Part shown: one piece after another, positions 60,282 through 64,000 of the stretch | How the letters are laid out: each line of letters begins with the position of its first letter | How positions within the stretch are numbered: the first letter of the stretch is position 1 | Source of the DNA: Tatumella ptyseos ATCC 33301 | Lineage (GTDB): Bacteria > Pseudomonadota > Gammaproteobacteria > Enterobacterales > Enterobacteriaceae | DNA length: 64,000 nt | Direction: 5' to 3' | NCBI RefSeq assembly: GCF_000735525.1 | Contig: NZ_JMPR01000037.1 | Location: 1-64,000, forward strand | The notes under the pieces: generated by a model | Seen by the model: the letters and a program-made list of their open reading frames with translations, nothing else | Told to the model about the DNA's origin: nothing | Databases searched by the model: none | Translations under genes and position numbers: made by a program

Positions 60282-61538
60282 TTATTCAATGCCAAGGCTG
60301 TCGCGTAAAATTTGCAGGCGTTCGCCATCGCCATCGCGGGCTGCCTGCTGAAGGGATTTGGTCGGGGCATGGATCAAACGATTGGTCAGTTTGTGTGCCA
60401 GGTCGTGCAGCACTTTAGTCGCATCCTGCCCTTGCTGTAATGCCTGCAAGGCCCGGGATTCCAGCTCCTCACGAATGAGATCCGCGTGCGAACGGTAATC
60501 ACGGATAGTCGTGACCGCGGCCTGTGAACGCAACCAGGACATAAACTCGCCGCTTTCATAAACGACAATATTTTCTGCTTCCACGGCAGCCGCCTGACGC
60601 TGAGCCATATTCTGCTCGATAATGGTTTGCAGGTCGTCAACCGTATATAAATAAGCATTCGGCAGTTTGCCGACTTCAGGTTCCACATCACGGGGAACGG
60701 CAATATCCACCAGCAACATTGGCTGGTTACGGCGGGCTTTCAGTGCCCTTTCCATCATACCTTTACCGATAATAGGTAACGGACTGGCCGTAGACGAAAT
60801 AATGATGTCCGCGTCCTGCAGGCGGGAAGTCAGTTCGCCGATTTCAATCACTTCCGCATCCACCTCATCTGCCAGCACCTGTGCACGTTCACGGGTACGG
60901 TTAGCAATGATCAGCTTTTTGACCTGGTGCTCGCGCAGGTGACGGGCCACCAGTTCAATGGTCTCACCGGCCCCGACCAGCAACACATTAACGGATGAGA
61001 GGGATTCAAAGATCTGACGTGCCAGAGTACAGGCAGCAAACGCCACCGAGACGGCACTGGCACCGATTTCGGTCTCTGTTCGTACCCGTTTTGCCACCGA
61101 AAAGGTTTTCTGGAACATGCGTTCCAGTTCACTGCTCAGTGCATGGCCGCGCTGCGATTCAGCAAACGCTTTTTTTACCTGGCCCAGAATTTGCGGTTCG
61201 CCCAGCACCAGCGAATCTAACCCGCTGGCAACGCGCATCAAGTGGCTGACGGCCGCGTTGTCCTGATGCCAGTAAAGACTTTCACGGACGTCGTCTTCCC
61301 GCAACTGATGGTAATCGCATAACCAGCGAACCAGTTGTTCCTGAATATCCTCATTTTCGCCGACACTGAGGTAAAGCTCAGTACGGTTACAGGTGGAGAG
61401 TACCACACCACTTTCTACCTGTGGCTGTGATAACAGGCTGTCCAGCGCTTTATCAAGTGTGTCCGGCCCAAAAGATACCCGTTCGCGCAGAGCGACAGGT
61501 GCCGTTTTGTGATTGATTCCGAGTGCTAGAAGCGTCAT
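60282..61538 (-). CDS. hemA: Glutamyl-tRNA reductase
   Basis: 418 residues, as in E. coli. It reduces glutamyl-tRNA to glutamate-1-semialdehyde with NADPH, the first step of haem synthesis in this group. The catalytic Cys lies in [13 protein letters not shown] (near residue 50), the NADPH-binding domain starts at [17 protein letters not shown] (about 185), and the C-terminal dimerisation domain is complete. The N-terminus [19 protein letters not shown] carries the segment by which haem-dependent proteolysis is controlled. First gene of the hemA-prfA-prmC unit, divergent from lolB. Confidence 0.98.
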   Translation of the reverse strand: MTLLALGINHKTAPVALRERVSFGPDTLDKALDSLLSQPQVESGVVLSTCNRTELYLSVGENEDIQEQLVRWLCDYHQLREDDVRESLYWHQDNAAVSHLMRVASGLDSLVLGEPQILGQVKKAFAESQRGHALSSELERMFQKTFSVAKRVRTETEIGASAVSVAFAACTLARQIFESLSSVNVLLVGAGETIELVARHLREHQVKKLIIANRTRERAQVLADEVDAEVIEIGELTSRLQDADIIISSTASPLPIIGKGMMERALKARRNQPMLLVDIAVPRDVEPEVGKLPNAYLYTVDDLQTIIEQNMAQRQAAAVEAENIVVYESGEFMSWLRSQAAVTTIRDYRSHADLIREELESRALQALQQGQDATKVLHDLAHKLTNRLIHAPTKSLQQAARDGDGERLQILRDSLGIE

Positions 61539-61750
61539 GGCAATTCTGGTTGGGTTGTCCCAATAATGTCAGGGTTATAGAGTTATTCTACAAGATGCAG
61601 CAGATCATGAAAAGCCATACAAAAGCTCAGACAGTAATAAGATTACGCCGAAGACAAAGAATAATCCCTGAATAGCATTGACGGTTAAATAGCATGGCTG
61701 TAGCGTTAACGGTTACGCTGCAAAAATACCATGTCCAGGGAGACGACTAC

Positions 61751-62377
61751 GTGAGTATACTGAATCTTCGCCGGGGGGCGTTCTTACTGCCTCTGGCCAG
61801 TCTGTTGTTAAGTGCCTGTGCCACCCTGCCATCACAGGGGCCGGGCAAGAGTCCTGATTCTCCCCAATGGAAACAACACGTCAATGAAGTGAAGCAGGTG
61901 CAGGCTTTCCAGACCCGTGGTGCCTTTGCCTATATATCACAGCGACAGAACGTTTATGCCCGTTATAACTGGCAACAGAGCGCCAGTGACCGCTATCGGC
62001 TGATTTTGACCAATCCGCTGGGCAGTACCGAAATGCAACTGGATACCCAGGGCCAAACCGTACAACTGGTAGACAATAACGGTAAACGTTATACCAGCAA
62101 CAATGCTTCTAAGATGATTTCTGAGCTGACGGGCATGAATATTCCACTGGAGAATCTTCGTCAGTGGATGCTTGGCCTGCCGGGCACCGCAGACAGCTTT
62201 ACCCTGAATGATCACTACCAGCTGCGTACCGCCACGTATCAGCAGGACGGCCAGACCTGGCATGTGACTATCAATGACTATAAACAGGATGTCACCCCTG
62301 CCCTGCCGGCAGATCTCGAACTGACGGCCGGTGATCTGAAGATTAAACTGCGTATGGATAGCTGGAAACTGCAATGA
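61751..62377 (+). CDS. lolB: Outer-membrane lipoprotein receptor LolB
   Basis: 208 residues. LolB receives lipoproteins from periplasmic LolA and inserts them in the outer membrane. A GTG start is chosen because it begins the signal peptide ([20 protein letters not shown]), with lipobox LLSAC (Cys near residue 22) and GGGAG upstream; an ATG 19 codons earlier would give an unusual N-terminus. [13 protein letters not shown] and [12 protein letters not shown] match E. coli LolB (207). The last bases overlap the ispE ATG (ATGA). Confidence 0.95.
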   Translation: MSILNLRRGAFLLPLASLLLSACATLPSQGPGKSPDSPQWKQHVNEVKQVQAFQTRGAFAYISQRQNVYARYNWQQSASDRYRLILTNPLGSTEMQLDTQGQTVQLVDNNGKRYTSNNASKMISELTGMNIPLENLRQWMLGLPGTADSFTLNDHYQLRTATYQQDGQTWHVTINDYKQDVTPALPADLELTAGDLKIKLRMDSWKLQ

Positions 62378-63228
62378 TCACGACCTGGCCTTCTCCCGCA
62401 AAGCTGAACCTGTTTCTGTATATCACCGGTCAGCGTGCCGATGGCTACCATGACTTACAAACGCTGTTTCAGTTTCTGGACTTTGGCGATACGCTGACGA
62501 TTGAGACTACTCAGCGGGGCGCTCTGACACTGCACACCCCGTTTTCTGAGGTTGATAACGAGCATAACCTCATTATCCGGGCGGCCCGGCTACTGAAAAC
62601 CACTGCGCTGGCGGACCAGCGCATTGAAGCTTCTGCCGGGGCTGAGTTTTCAATTGAAAAGCGCATCCCGATGGGGGGCGGACTGGGTGGCGGCTCTTCA
62701 AATGCGGCTACCGTGCTGGTGGCATTGAACCGGTTATGGAACTGCGGCTATTCTGCAGAGACGCTGGCGGCACTCGGCCTGCAGTTAGGCGCGGATGTGC
62801 CGGTCTTTATTGGCGGGCATGCTGCCTTTGCCGAAGGCGTCGGCGAGCGGTTAAAACCCGCCAGCCCGCCGGAGAAATGGTACCTGGTGGCCCACCCTGG
62901 CGTCAGCATTCCTACCCCGGCGGTGTTCGGTGATCAGGCACTAACCCGTGACACGCCACGACGCTCATTAAACCAGCTTATGGATGATCCCTGGCACAAT
63001 GATTGTGAAGCTGTCGTAAGAAAACGTTTTCGTAAGGTTGATGAATTGCTCGTCTGGCTGTTAGAATACGCGCCGTCGCGCCTGACAGGGACAGGTGCCT
63101 GTGTGTTTGCCGAATTCGACACAGAGGAAGCTGCCCGTCGGGTCCTTGAACTCGCTCCTGAATGGATAACCGCCTTTGTCGCCCGTGGAATGAATATTTC
63201 GCCGCTGCAAGAACGCTTATCTGAGTGA
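62374..63228 (+). CDS. ispE: 4-diphosphocytidyl-2-C-methyl-D-erythritol kinase
   Basis: 284 residues, GHMP kinase superfamily, the ATP-dependent fourth step of the non-mevalonate isoprenoid pathway. The N-terminal [26 protein letters not shown] holds the substrate-binding Lys and Asp region, and the ATP loop is [20 protein letters not shown] (about residues 97-116). The ending [14 protein letters not shown] is the third GHMP motif. Its ATG overlaps the lolB stop codon, so it is translationally coupled, as in E. coli. Confidence 0.97.
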   Translation: MITTWPSPAKLNLFLYITGQRADGYHDLQTLFQFLDFGDTLTIETTQRGALTLHTPFSEVDNEHNLIIRAARLLKTTALADQRIEASAGAEFSIEKRIPMGGGLGGGSSNAATVLVALNRLWNCGYSAETLAALGLQLGADVPVFIGGHAAFAEGVGERLKPASPPEKWYLVAHPGVSIPTPAVFGDQALTRDTPRRSLNQLMDDPWHNDCEAVVRKRFRKVDELLVWLLEYAPSRLTGTGACVFAEFDTEEAARRVLELAPEWITAFVARGMNISPLQERLSE

Positions 63229-63308
63229 TCAGCGTGTGCGTGACAGTATCACCTGTTCCAGGTACTGCACGTATCGCATTTATACACCTGTGTGAATCTT
63301 CCCTGTGA

Positions 63309-64000
<692 letters not shown>

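Noticed and set aside
61694-61750. ATG 19 codons upstream as lolB start
   Set aside because: The lipoprotein signal begins at the GTG, which also has the better ribosome-binding site and matches the family length.

Overview
The window is a stretch of Enterobacterales chromosome. Nearly every protein matches an Escherichia coli K-12 counterpart, and the gene order follows the E. coli 37-39 min region (purR to ast) and then the 26-27 min region (ychO to prs). Many genes usual in E. coli are absent from their expected places: suf-ldtE-menI, btuCED, pfkB, katE-chb, astC and chaB. A cluster that looks dedicated to keto-sugar-acid use has been inserted. Together these suggest a plant- or insect-associated relative in the Erwiniaceae (Erwinia/Pantoea/Tatumella type). 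That placement is an inference from gene content, not a phylogeny. I see no insertion sequence, prophage, CRISPR array or obvious genomic island.

Layout. 0-5.1 kb: the small membrane protein gene ynhF, the purine repressor purR, the purine-nucleoside exporter regulator/transporter pair punR-punC, and cfa. 5.1-7.8 kb: ribE, mdtK and three tandem tRNA-Val genes. 7.8-13.5 kb: a trehalose locus, treR-treB-treC, followed by a lamB-type maltoporin. 13.7-16.6 kb: pykF under a Cra-like box, lpp, and an unrecognised 133-residue gene behind a near-perfect Fur box. 16.6-24.5 kb: ydiJ, ydiK, the small RNA gene rprA with an RcsB-type box, aroH, selO and nlpC. 24.7-31.9 kb: the translation cluster thrS-infC-rpmI-rplT-pheM-pheS-pheT-ihfA, all on the minus strand, with the AUU start of infC and the pheM attenuator preserved. 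32.4-38.1 kb: a small secreted glycine-zipper protein, then an MFS sugar-acid transporter, a 2-hydroxyacid dehydrogenase, a LacI-type regulator, a gluconokinase and a YhcH-family protein. 38.2-46.6 kb: ydiY, yniA, yniB, hxpB, LexA-controlled ydjM, a Gly/Pro-rich secreted protein, osmE, a Bcr-like exporter, nadE and spy. 46.8-52.2 kb: arginine catabolism genes astA-astD-astB-astE, with a sigma-54 promoter and an NtrC-like enhancer but no astC. 52.3-64 kb: ychO, chaC, chaA, kdsA, sirB1, sirB2, prmC, prfA, hemA, lolB, ispE and the 5' part of prs.

Most of the window is housekeeping. The stretches worth a second look are the rewired ast operon with an uncharacterised 44-codon ORF in the place of astC, a YniA homologue that has lost two metal-binding residues of the kinase fold, the Fur-controlled orphan gene at the lpp-ydiJ junction, the putative 2-ketogluconate cluster with its repeated TGTAAC motif, the trehalose operon carrying its own maltoporin, and an rprA whose 5' half is unlike that of E. 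coli. I found no convincing wholly new multi-gene system. Comparisons with E. coli rest on memory of those sequences, not on alignment.
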